A DNA stretch of 64,000 nucleotides from contig CM060177.1 in the NCBI GenBank assembly GCA_030549775.1, forward strand, positions 55,182,638 to 55,246,637, read 5' to 3'. Below are positions 35,471-46,622 of this stretch, in pieces. The position numbers and the translations under genes are program-made. The DNA is from Tamarix chinensis (taxonomy: Eukaryota; Streptophyta; Magnoliopsida; Caryophyllales; Tamaricaceae). The notes under the pieces are model-generated. The model was given only the letters and a program-made list of their open reading frames with translations, was not told where the DNA came from and ran no database searches. Each line of letters opens with the position of its first letter. The first letter of the stretch is position 1.

Positions 35471-35482
35471 TCTTTGATAACA
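35471..35482 (-). other. Gy1 primer binding site (tRNA-iMet type)
   Basis: On the minus strand TGTTATCAAAGA, seven bases after the 5' LTR end. It matches TGGTATCAGAGC, complementary to plant initiator tRNA-Met, at 9 of 12 positions. Confidence 0.65.
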
Positions 35483-35489
35483 TTTTTTA

Positions 35490-36239
35490 TGTGGAATATC
35501 ATCAACCATAATCTTCTACAAAACCAAGATCTTTCTATGGCCTCAAGGCTTGCAGAAATCTTCAAAGTTTCGATGGAAAGAATGGCTAAAAATGTTGTTG
35601 TCGAAATGCTCTTGTAAGGTGGCAAAGATCTAACCTAAGATCTTTAGCCTTGTAAAGAGAAATATTCTATTTCTCAATAGAATACACTCTATAAATCTCC
35701 AAAGATATAAACTGGAGAAGGAGAAGAGAAGAAGAAGATGCACACATAGCACTTGGTGTTATTCTCTCTATTAAATTAAGAATATGATTCTCATTAATTT
35801 ATTGAGATCAAGTGTATAAGGGTTTATATATATACGCACACATGCAATCACCTTTCATTAATTCTGCCCTATTAATGAAATCAAACCCTATAGCATGACG
35901 CGAGCATATAGAAATGAGTTATAATGACATTTTACGAGCATTACAAAGTATACAACAAAATAGGAAATCTATATAAACTCTAATTAGGTAATACATATAC
36001 CTAACATATGCAATCCAACATTGTGTCTTGTAGCCTTGTTCCTCCATGCACTTTGCAAATCTCATATTTCCATTGTCTTATACATTAAAGATCTTGAATA
36101 GCTTAAAATTCCTATAAATATGTACAATACCTATAAGAATTACTTAGTAAAACATTAAAAGCATACGAACTTTGAAGCATAATAGATTCCATCTCCAAGT
36201 ATGCTAACTCTTCTTCTTCTTCATCCCTTGAAGAATAAG
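35490..36239 (-). repeat. Gy1 5' LTR
   Basis: Begins (in + coordinates) TGTGGAATATCATCAACC and is collinear with 20969-21731. The outer end is uncertain by about 40 bases, because similarity to the 3' LTR stops at about 36241 while the Athila2 frame resumes only at about 36275. Confidence 0.75.
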
Positions 36240-36244
36240 ATTGA

Positions 36245-37000
36245 GAGTCTTTTAGAGTAGCTCCTATGTCTTATATTACATCTCAAAGTGGGTTAAAGTT
36301 TTAGAATCTCCTATAGATGATTTGAGAGTAGTAATGTGGCTATTCAAGATTGTGGTTTTCTTTAGATTTGGTGTATCTATGTCGGTTAAAAATGATAGCG
36401 AAGTTTTATAGGATTTTGACGAAATACGTAATGACTCATAAGATTGCAACTCTATACCACCCTCAAACAAGTGGCCAATTGGAGATAATCATGTCCATCC
36501 TTGGAAATATGATCAGTTTTTCAAGGAAAGATTGGTCACTAAAGTTTAGTGATGCATTATGGGACTACCAAATTGTATACAAGACACCAATCTGAGCCAC
36601 ACCCTTTCAATTGATCTATAGGAAACAAAACCATATTCTCGTATTGATTGAGCACATGGCATATCAAAGAATAAAGTTACTCAATTGTTTTTTCATAAAA
36701 TAGCCTAAGAGAAAATAAAACTTTAACTCATTGAACTTGATGATTTAAGTTAAGATGCCTATGAGAATGCTCATATATATGAAGAAATAAGTAAATTGTG
36801 ATATGATAATAACATGAAATAAAGATAGTCTTATGTAGGGGGAAATATATTAATTTTGAAATCTAGATTGGAGCTTTTTAGGGTAAGATAAGGTAGCATT
36901 TGTTAGTTCCTTTTCATGTTCAACAATTTTATCCTTATATTACAGTCAATTTTTTTATGAGGTAACCAAAACATTCAAAATGAATAAGTAATAATTAAAA
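36245..37000 (+). pseudogene. Athila2: integrase, C-terminal half
   Basis: From about 36275 the + strand reads YISKWVKVLESPIDDLRVV, FFRFGVS, then in another frame ILTKYVMTHKIATLYHPQTSGQLEI (the PYHPQTNGQ-E block; the catalytic Glu is present as GQLE), RKDWSLKFSDALWDYQIVYKTPI, and later LIELDDL and DAYENAHIYEEISK. It continues the integrase broken at 20968, so Athila2 is the host of Gy1. Confidence 0.8.
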
Positions 37001-38439
37001 AACTACATTCTTAGGCCCTTATTAAGAGAATGATTACACGTGCTCTCTTAAATTCACAACTTGGTTAAGAGCATTTTAATAAAGCTACAGACCTAAAACA
37101 TGTGCTTCTTAGGAGGTAACTTGAGTTTTCTAACTCTTCCCTCTATGCTTGATTTTATTTAATTTATTGTGTGTTTTTCCTTTGTACTAAAAGTAATAAT
37201 ATGATAGGGTTAAATTCCATTCATTTGATAATCTCTTATTTTCTATGTCTGTAAGGAAATGGAAAATTGAGAAATATTGAAGGTAAAAGAAGATTGCTTG
37301 ATCTACTAAAAGTAGACCATGTTTATACACAAAGATTGTGGAGGGTAATAGAGTCAACTAGAAGATAAAATAAGGTAGAAATATTACTATAGTGTACATA
37401 ATAGCTGTGCATCTGACCTTCCAACTTAATAGAGGAAAAAAAATTAGATTGTGCACTTGTCTTTCTAACCATGGAGTTTCCTATTATTCGATATATATTT
37501 TTTTATCAAAAGGAGCTTTACCATGCCCTATTTCTCTAACCCCATTTCTTCTTCAACCTCTCATTCAACCTTCATATTTATAACCATAAGCCTTAAAATC
37601 CTCACCCTAGCTCACCACCATAACCATACCACCACTCTTCCCTCTAATTACCACCACTATGTTACTATAGATCTCACCATTCCACCATATTTCACTTTAG
37701 TTTTAATTGTCCCACACTCCATCACTGGTGACTGATGCACAACATTCTATATTATGCCAATCACTATGCACAATAGTAAGAACCATCTTCTCCTACAAAA
37801 AATATATTCCACACATTATGGATAATATATTCAATAAGTATGGGTATTGTTTGTCACTTTTATGTGTGTTTCTTTCATTTTTATCTTTTTTATATTCTTT
37901 TATATTTCAACATGTTTTAGTTTTGTTTTTTTAGTTTTTATTTCCTCATTTAAATAATACAAATAGGTCTTGGGAGTTCATAGGCCGATGATGAAAACAT
38001 GATAGAACTTTCAATACAACTTGATAAAACATTTAGTGACAACTATAGATTAGGAACAAGTAAAACAAAAAAAAATTCAAAATATTTTTAAAGGTAGACT
38101 TTACAATTGATAGACTCACCAAGAACTTATTATTATGGTACTCTAGTGTTTTATTTTTCAATGATGTTATAACCTTGATAGAGACATAGGAAATAAAGTA
38201 TATAACATGGAAACTGTCAAGACTTTAAGACAATTACACTACTTAATTTTTTTAACAATCTCATTAATTCCTAATTATGTGTATTCTTCTCTGATATGCA
38301 AAACTAGAACTTACGTAATATCTCTTCAAGACCAAAATTGACTAACACATGCATTAAGATGATTAAGGCACTCAATCTTCTTTTCATAGCTACATTAACC
38401 AATAAGATTCCTTTTACTTAACCCATTTGAACTTAAGAC
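37001..38439 (+). other. Athila2 3' region (post-integrase) and unassigned flank
   Basis: Near 37090-37130 the sequence AACATGTGCTTCTTAGGAGG resembles the conserved AAGCGCTTCTTGGGAGGCAA block downstream of integrase in Athila elements. A CACCACCATAACC-rich stretch (37540-37680) parallels one at 52070-52170 in Athila1. From about 37740 nothing specific is recognised. No 3' LTR was identified. Confidence 0.45.
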
Positions 38440-38942
38440 TGTAATATTCTAAATTTTATCTAATCTTTAATCAAGGTAATTAGTAGTTTAACTAGATCCT
38501 AATTTTATTTCAGGTAATTTATATTTTAACCTAACCTTAAGCTTGAATGATTAATATTTTAATCTTACCTAAATTCATTAATCATAATTATTAAATTTAA
38601 TTTTAACCATAATGCCACACCTATTTTTTTCTTTTTTTCTTTTTCCTGTTTTCCCTTTTCTTTCTTGTTTTTCTTTTTCTTTTCTTCTTCTTCTACCAAT
38701 TTTCCCTCTTATTTTGTGTCTTGCTTGTGATTTCTTACCTATACCAACAAAAATTCCCTGAATTAGCTTCTACCCTTACAGCTTACCTTCCTAAATTCAT
38801 CATCACCACCATCCCCTCTCTCAACCCATGGGATCTATCATGGAAAATTTTACCAAATATTTTCCTTGATCTTGTTCTCTTAACCATATATATGCCCCTA
38901 CCTTTCCTTCTCTTCCGTTCACCTCACCCATACACACCATGC

Positions 38943-38966
38943 ACACACAGACACACACACACACAC
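38943..38966. repeat. CA dinucleotide microsatellite
   Basis: About 12 CA units with one CAGA interruption, in the CT-rich segment of LTR G. Confidence 0.9.
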
Positions 38967-40546
38967 CTCCCTTCTCCTAAAGCCTTGCCTCATTTTATAC
39001 CTCAATTAACTTACTCCATCCCTCCATTACCGTCGAGAAAAACAAGTCCCAAGCATCACTTCTCCTCCCCTTTTCCCTTTCTTTATTCATCATCTCTATT
39101 CATCCTCAACATTACTCAACATCACCAACCCCCAAGCACCACCAATTCCTTATAGAACCAACTATCGATACCTCCCTCATCATTCCCCATAGTTATAGCC
39201 TAACCTTTGTGACCCCATGACATCTATTTTTACCTCTCCCTATTGTGATCCTTTATGTTTCTATTGAGTTGCATGATTGTGAACCCTTTTAAGCTACATC
39301 CATGCCTCGCTTGTACGACCATTACACTGTTTTACATATAGCCAATGCGCACATTCCTTCTCACCTATATACTTTGCTACACCCTTCACCCCTTTCCTGT
39401 TTATGTTCCACTCTCTTGACTTTTGCATATGTAGCATTCATTCCTATGCCCCTTAAACATTTACCTTAGAATAATTGTTCCTCCCTCCTAGCACACCCCA
39501 TACTCTACTCTAGCATCACCCTAGCACCACTATGCCCTCCATTGTACTCCAACATAGCTTGAGATTTTCCATTTATTTTGGATATCCTCATTTCCACCAT
39601 CCCTTCCTTAACTTTTATTAGGTTGCATTCTTAAGTTCTAATATTTTATTATGCTTATTTTTGTAGGTGATTTTTTATTTATCTTGAAGGAGGTAGGTTA
39701 GGCTTATGTGCTTACAGACTAGTGTCATTTTTGTTAAAGATATATGTCATAGTTAGGCTTGTATGTTTAATGTGTATTTTTAGATAATATCCATTTTGGA
39801 AATATTATTTTGATAATTTTGGTTATGATAATGCTATTATATAATATCGTAAAAGTGAGAAAAATGTTAAAGTATACATTTATATATATTATTGGGTAGC
39901 ATGAATCTAGATATATGTTACCTATATATAATTGGGGTTATATATTTTATGATGATATAAACGTTTAAGTTTAAAATTCATTAATATTAGGACTGATAAC
40001 ACCTTTGGGAAAATATGAACATTTTAGCTCATGTAAGAGCATTATGGTTGTTCCATGATAATATGGGAAATAATCATGATATGATAAGTTTTTTTAGGAA
40101 ATTATCAATTATTACATAAGAAATGTGATTAAATTATGGTTGAGTAAGACACATATCTAATATGAGATTAAGAGGATTTTGGTAAGGGAAGGGCATTTTG
40201 GTCAATAAGGATTAAAAATGGAACCTTGATGATTAAAAAAGGGAATGTACTTTAAATATGCTAAGTATAAAAATCAGAGCAATAAAGATAATGATGAGTA
40301 GAATAAGTAAAATAAAGTGAGATTCATGCTCACTAAGGGAAATTAGGACATGTTAAGGGAATTATGGACCTTTTCCATAGGAAATACCCTAGTGACTACA
40401 TGGTTGTGCTTACGTATTTTTAATTGTATGTTGTACATATCTGTAAGAGTTCTACATGATCATCTTAATATAACAAACTAAAGAATAAAATACTAATCAT
40501 TTAAAGTGAAAGATCATATGAGTTGAGCTGAGGTAAATATTGGGTT

Positions 40547-40946
40547 TGTTCTACCAGATAATAATAATGTATCAAGAATGTTCTATATTGAGAGGCGCAT
40601 CAATTTATTCCACTAGATTGATAATAGTGGGGCCCTAAATTAAACGTGAATGGGAATATGATTATAAGATAAGTACTAGTATGTAGATAAGACATTAATC
40701 ATTTAAAATAGAAAATTATGTGAGTTAGGATTGAGGTATTGTGTTTGTTCCATCGGACAATAATAATAGCTTATGCATATTTTGCCCTAGTAAGTGCTTT
40801 AAATCATTCCACTACTTTAATAATAGTGCCCAAGAGCATGTTTCTTTGGTATATGTTGGGTGTGTTCCATCAGCCAATAATAGTAGCTAAGTCATCTTTT
40901 TCTCTAAGATGTGCTTCAGTCCGTTCCATTAGATTAAGAGTAGTGG
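40547..40946 (+). repeat. Six diverged ATAATAG modules of LTR G
   Basis: Copies at about 40547, 40606, 40745, 40805, 40863 and 40922, of form TTCCATCGGACAATAATAG or TTCCACTAGATTGATAATAGTGG. Headers ACTAATCATTTAAAGTG (about 40493) and ACATTAATCATTTAAAATAG (about 40692) match those in A, H and E. Confidence 0.7.
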
Positions 40947-41519
40947 AGGCCCTTAAACTCAATGAAAATAAAATTATGGTCTTTTTTTTACATATAATAA
41001 TGAGTTATGGAGTCAATTTCTATCTTATATTGGTTATTGTAAACTCACATGTATACGTTTTCTTTCTTATACCATTACTTTGGTTTTATAGTTACTTTGC
41101 TAAGTACATAGTGTATTGATAATACTTTTTATGAGTGCTACTAATTTCTATGAGAAAATGACTTGGATTTTTTTTTAAGATCGATGAGGAACCTTTAGAT
41201 GATTTTGGTGCTTATGATGGCACATGTGTGGAGGAGTGATATTCGGTGGTTCCCTTTTACCCAGGTCCCTTTTCTGAATCTTGGCTTTATAGAATCCCTT
41301 TTGTTATATTTTGTTGTTATATTTGAATTTAACGTCCAAACTTTTATTTATATTTATGGAAATTTTGTTACTCTCTACTTAACATATTTGAAGTCTTATT
41401 TATTTTTCCTTGTATTTGATGCAAGTATGTTAAGGTAAGTCTGATAAGTGTGACTTTTATATCTTATTCCTAAAGTTTATAAGAGTTTTTACCTCAAATT
41501 TTGGTTGGAATTCTCCTTT

Positions 41520-42830
41520 TTTGCTCTTGTTACTACCTTTGTGTTATGAAAATTTACAATATCTCAAGGAAAAAAATATGAAGGATGGAAGAAAGAATAA
41601 TCTTAAAGGGGGGAAGAAAGGAGAAAAAAAGGAGCAAAGAGGATCACAAGTTAAAGCAGAAAGAGATTTAGAGCTAAAATATAAATTTTGGAATAAAATG
41701 AAAGTAAGAATGCATATTCAAAATATATGGGCATTAAAGAAGAGGAATTTAGACCATCATAAAATATAAATTTGGAGAATCTTTCAACATAAATGTTGTA
41801 GATCTTTTCAATATTTTCCAATTCATCTAAAATTAGCTCGATCAAAGTCTTGATGAAAGAGTTATGGTCAAAATATTCAGCACTGACAAAGTTGACATAG
41901 GAAGTCCGTATTTATCAATATCCTAGGGATTTGACCCGAATTATTTAAAATATTATTCTAATTTTTCATGTGAGCAACCTCCACTCCCTCTCTATTCTCT
42001 CTCCACCATCCTCTTCCCCAATTCCTCATGAATTTCCTTGTAAACTGGAGATATAGGTGCTAAAAGTTAAATACTTGTAAGAATCATTAGATTTTAATGG
42101 AATTTTCTTTTCTCTCTTATCTATCTATGGAATCTCTTATTATTCTTAATGTTCTTACTATGAGTTGTATTGGCTAGATTTTTTTTCTAAGGTGAAGGGA
42201 AGTTTCCCCCAATCCTAATGTATTGAATATTTGCATTTTTTTATTCAATTCATGATCCTTGCTTTGTGTTGTTGATTGATTAATGGAATAACAAACTCTG
42301 GCCGAGTTTCGATTTTTGGTGTGGGAAATACCGGTGCAATCAAGAGATAATTCAGTATTAGACCCAATAGCACAACTAGAGATTAAATTGTTGGTCGAGA
42401 GATGATCAATTTTACCTCTACAATAATAAAGGAGGAAACTTTGTGGACTGTAAGGTATTATACTCTATTAGACCCTAAGATAGAGATAATTAGGGCCATA
42501 AAGATGTAATAGGGTATTTGTGGCTTGAGAAAGCACAACATTTTCTATCTCTGTTGGCATGATTGATTATGCATGTTGAATCAATTTGTGACATGGTGTT
42601 CAATTACATGGAGAATTGGGGGCGATGAACTAGAACCTTAGCTTTTGTATGTACTTGAGTCACTTGAGTACTATTTTCCTTTATTTTTAGCTTACAATTT
42701 CTCACTTGTTATCATTTTGTAGTCCAGATATAGCTAAGTTCCATCATTATCTTAGTGGTCATTCACCAATCCCTGTGGGATCGGCCTTGACTACTACTCC
42801 CATCCCGTGCATTTTCGTGTAGGAACATGT
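41520..42830 (+). repeat. Athila1 5' LTR (start approximate)
   Basis: Contains CAACATAAATGTTGTAGATC (41788) and the GATGAAAGAGTTATGGTC block, stretches that recur in plant Athila-type LTRs, and ends close to the PBS at 42839 after CAATCCCTGTGGGATCGGCC. The exact TG start was not identified. Confidence 0.5.
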
Positions 42831-42838
42831 TAAGTTTT

Positions 42839-42856
42839 TGGCACTATTAACGAGGA
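42839..42856 (+). other. Athila1 primer binding site (tRNA-Asp type), worn
   Basis: TGGCACTATTAACGAGGA matches TGGCGCCGTTGCCGGGGA, the PBS commonly found in Athila-group elements, at 12 of 18 positions. Five of the six differences are G-to-A or C-to-T transitions. Confidence 0.7.
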
Positions 42857-42990
42857 TTGGCAATGAGTAACATTAGGACTAAAGGAATTTATTGTGATCT
42901 AGATATTTTCTCTTATTTTTGCATTTTTTTTGTTGTGGTTGACTAATCTTAGGTGTAGGAATTTTTGATTTAGTGTAGGTACACTAGTGT

Positions 42991-44560
42991 ATGACCTGTG
43001 CTAGCAGGGGTGAGTTAGTGTCACTTGATCCTAAAATCGAGAGGACCATCTCACATTTATACAGGTTGCACACCACAAGCATTGAAATGGAAAACAACCC
43101 TCCAACCTATGATGGAAAAATCCCACCACAAGGGCACATCCTACTCCAAGAACAAACTCCTATCCAAGAGGAAGCTCCGATTCCTAGGTCTCTTTGAGAC
43201 TATACTACACCGAGCTTTAATGGCTCAACTTCAAGCATACAAAGAGTAGTCATTCAAGCTAATAATTTTGAGATCAAGCTTACCATCATCCAAATGCTAC
43301 AAAAATTAGTTCAGGTTGGAGGTAACCTTAATGAAGATCCCCACTCCTACATTGCCAACTTTATATAAATCGTGACACTTTTAAGCTAAATAGTGTTTCT
43401 AATGATGCAATTAGGCTTAGATTATTACCTTTTTCTTTACATGATAAGGCTAAGAGTTGGTTACACTCATTAGCCCAAGGTCCATTACTACTTGGGATGA
43501 TTTGATGAAGTCATTCCTTTCTAGATATTTTCCACCATAAAAAACTGAAAAATTAAGGAATGACATCACTACTTTTATGTAAAATGACCTTGAATCACTC
43601 CATGATGCATGGGAATATTTTAAGGATTTGCTTAGAAAATTCCCACACCATGGCCTGCTCATGTGGCTTCATATACAAACTTTTTACAATGGTATCTCTA
43701 CTGCTAATCGGTCTATGATAGATGTAGCTACAGGGGTACCATTATGAATAGAACTCCGGAGAAAGTCTATGAGTTCATTGAAGAGCTAGCCTCAAATTCC
43801 CACTAATGGCACTCTGAACGTGTCCTGACACAAAAAAAATCCAAGAATTCATTCTTTATATGCCATCATAGTATTAGAGGCTAAAATGGATTTACTTGTT
43901 AAGAAATTTGACAAAATGGATAGTACCTCTTGCATGCAGGTACATGCTAATGCACCAGTGTGTGAGTTATGTGGTAGATCACACTTGAGCACGAAATGTC
44001 AAGTAGGGAATCCATTCCAACAATCTTATGACCAAGTTAACTACATGGGTAATAGTTATGGAAGACCAAATAATCCCTACTCCAATGTGTACAATCCTAG
44101 ATGGAGAAACCATCCAAACTTCAGTTGGAGAAATAAAGTTCCTACAAAGCCTCCGAGATTCACACAATAACAACCGGCACCTCCAGCTCCTCTATCGCCC
44201 CAAAACCTCAATCTTCATCCTTGAAGAGATGATATCCAAGTTCATCACTCGCATCAAGAGCACCCTTCAAAAATATATTGGTTAAATTTAATCTCATCTT
44301 CAAAAAAAAGATGCCCACCTCCAAAATCAGGATGCATCCATCAAGAACCTTGAGGCACAGATTAGACAACTAGCTAATGTCATTTTAGGGAGAGCACCTA
44401 ACATTTTACCTAGTGATACAATCATTAACCCCAAAGAGAAAATCAATGCAATAGCCTTGAGGAGTGGGAAACCACTATCTGAACCATACCCTCAAGAACC
44501 AAAAGAAGATAATGAAAAAGCTCCTAAAGAGAAAGCACCTAAATCATAATTGAAGGTAAT
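42991..44560 (+). pseudogene. Athila1: gag, decayed
   Basis: Opens at ATG 42991 (MTCASRGELVSLDPKIERT), with RSLRDY-like and VIQANNFEIKLTIIQML blocks after the first stop. Later pieces: IMNRTPEKVYEFIEELASNS at about 43740, AKMDLLVKKFDKMDS at 43886, and a knuckle-like CELCGRSHLSTKC near 43960-43998, followed by NPYSNVYNPRWRNHPNFSWR, the typical Athila gag tail. It is split by stops and frameshifts. Gag would form the particle around the element RNA. Confidence 0.8.
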
Positions 44561-45560
44561 CCACACTTCACCTCAAGAGGAAAAATCATATGATCCCCCT
44601 CCTCCATTTTCAGGTAGGATTATACAACACAAGTTAGATGTTTAATTTGCCAAATTACTTGATATGCTTAAGAAAGTGCACATTAATTTGTCTTTGCTTG
44701 AAATTGTGAGATAGATGCCTAGTTATGGGAAGTTTCTAAAGGACATAATCACTCACAAGAGGAAACTTGATGAGTTTGAAACAATAAGCTTGAATGAGGA
44801 ATATTTTGCTATCTTGTAGAATAAACTTCCTCCTAAGCTCAAGAATCCAGGGAGTTTCACTATCACATGTGTAATTGGGGTCTAAAATTTGAAAAGGTAT
44901 TGTGTGATCTTAGCATTAATTTAATACCTTTCTTTTTTTTCAAGTGTCTAGGTCTAGGGGAACCAAAACTGATGAATATGTCCTTAGAGTTGGCTAAATG
45001 ATCTATCAAATATCCTAAGGGTATAATTGAAGGTGTTTTAGTTAAAGTGGACAAGTTTATCTTCCCTATTGACTTTGTTGTGCTAGATATGGAGGAGGAC
45101 CACAGGGTCCCCCTGATTCTTGGTAGGCCTTTCTTAACAACAAGGGTACTTTCATAGATGTCTAAGAGGGTAAGCTCATTCTTCGTTTCCAAGGTGAAGA
45201 ACTCTCTTTTAATGTTTTTAAGAGCATGAAATACCCCTTCGATGATAATACTTGCTATTGCATTGATATCTTAGATAAGGTAATTGATGAATTTTTTTAA
45301 GCGAGTGTTGTGCAAGACCCCCTAAAAAGCTATTTGGTCCAACAAGAAGGATGTGACAAAGAAGAGCAAACAAAAGAGGTTGTCCTGTGTTTTACTACAC
45401 ATCCATTATATGGGTGCCACACCGTGGTCCCCTTATAAGGACTAGAGAGGGCCTATATCCCAAAGTTGAAGCCATCTGTTGAAGAACCTCCTACTTTGGA
45501 GCTTAAGCCACTACCTCAACATTTAAAGTATGTATTTCTTGGTCACAATGATACTCTTTC
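44561..45560 (+). pseudogene. Athila1: protease and PR-RT linker, decayed
   Basis: Near 44690-44830 PSYGKFLKDIITHKRKL and EEYFAIL (the MPSYAKFLKEILSNKRKL block before Athila protease). Near 45000-45150 [40 protein letters not shown], the C-terminal part of the retropepsin domain. The active-site Asp block is not preserved in a readable frame. The linker carries LELKPLPQHLKYVFL at about 45497, just before RT. Confidence 0.75.
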
Positions 45561-46622
45561 TATTATTATTTCTTCGTCTTTAACTCAGTTATAGGAATAA
45601 AAATTGATGAGAGTGCTTAAGGAATGAAAGACAGCTTTTAGGTGGACCATTGCTAACATTCAAGGGATTAGTCCTTTCATGTGCATGCACAAAATCATTA
45701 TGGAAGATAACCACAAGAAAGTGATCCAACCTTAAATGTGATTGAACCTAACCATGCAAGAGGTGGTGAAAAAGAAGGTAATTAAGCTATTGGATTTGGG
45801 TATTATCTATCCAATTTCTGATAGCTCTTGGATTAGACCTGTCTAGGTAGTTCCCATGAAAGGGGGATCACAGTGGTTACGAATGAAAATAACGAATTGG
45901 TGCCTACTAAAACTGTGACTGATTGGTTATACTAATTTTAGAAAGCTAAATGATACCACTAGAAAACACCACTTTCCCCTTTCCTTCATTAACCAAATGC
46001 TTGAACGTTTAGTGGGACATGACTATTATTGCTTTCTTGATGGGTATTCTAGTTGTATGAAAATTCCTATTTTCCTTGAGGACCAAGCAAAGACTGCCTT
46101 TACTTGTCCTTATGGCACTTTTGCATTATAGACGGATGTCATTCAGTCTTTATAATGCTCCTGCCACATTTCAAAGATATATGACAACTCTATTTCATGA
46201 TATGGTTGAAAATTTCATGGAAATTTTTATGGATAATTTTTCAATCTTTGGGTCATCATTTGATGCATGCTTAAATAATCTTGATCTTATTTTAAAGCAT
46301 TGTGAAGATATAAATTTGGTTCTAAATTGGGAAAAGTGTCATTTGATGGTTCAGGAAGGAATAGTTTTAGGGCATAAGATTTCATGCAAAGGGATAGTGG
46401 TAGATAAAGCCAAAATCAAAGTCATTGATAAATTGCTACCCCTATATGTGTTAGAGATGTACATAGTTTCCTTTGCCATGCAGATTTCTATAGATGTTTC
46501 ATCAAATATTTTTCTAAAATTTTCTAAACCTCTTTGTAATCTATTCACTAAGGATGTGCCCTTTCACTTTTCTGATGCATGTTTGGTTACTTTTAACACT
46601 TTAAAGGCAAAACTTGTGGATG
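45561..46622 (+). pseudogene. Athila1: reverse transcriptase, decayed
   Basis: Reads VVKKKVIKLLDLGIIYPISD, HFPLSFINQMLERLVGHDYY, FLDGYSSCMKIPIFLEDQAK, FTCPYGTFA, then in the 46076-46645 frame YNAPATFQRYMTTLFHDMVE, FMEIFMDNFSIFGSSFDACL, LNWEKCHLMVQEGIVLGHKI and PFHFSDACLVTFNTLKAKLV. The YxDD-type box appears as FMDN, with the second Asp changed to Asn. The frame is cut at 46622 by solo LTR F and continues as RNase H at about 50190. Confidence 0.85.

Larger units (their letters stand above)
20969..36239 (-). mobile_element. Gy1: minus-strand Ty3/gypsy element interrupted by a LINE and a solo LTR
   Basis: LTRs of about 0.75 kb lie at both ends in direct orientation (20969-21731 and 35490-36239). 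On the minus strand the order is PBS, leader, gag, protease, RT, RNase H, integrase. Subtracting the LINE (about 5.09 kb with its duplication) and the solo LTR (about 3.47 kb) leaves roughly 6.7 kb, a normal gypsy length. By eye the LTRs differ at about one base in seven over the first 145 bases, so the insertion is old. It sits inside the Athila2 integrase. ATTGA occurs at 20964-20968 and 36240-36244 and may be the target duplication, but the right LTR end does not show the expected CA. Confidence 0.85.
38440..41510 (+). mobile_element. Long LTR G (solo or truncated)
   Basis: Starts TGTAATATTC, followed by a CT-rich segment (38630-39600), an AT-rich middle, and ATAATAG modules at 40547-40946. 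A clean terminus and target duplication were not found on the right, where Athila1 LTR sequence begins at about 41520, so the end is approximate and probably truncated. Confidence 0.55.
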
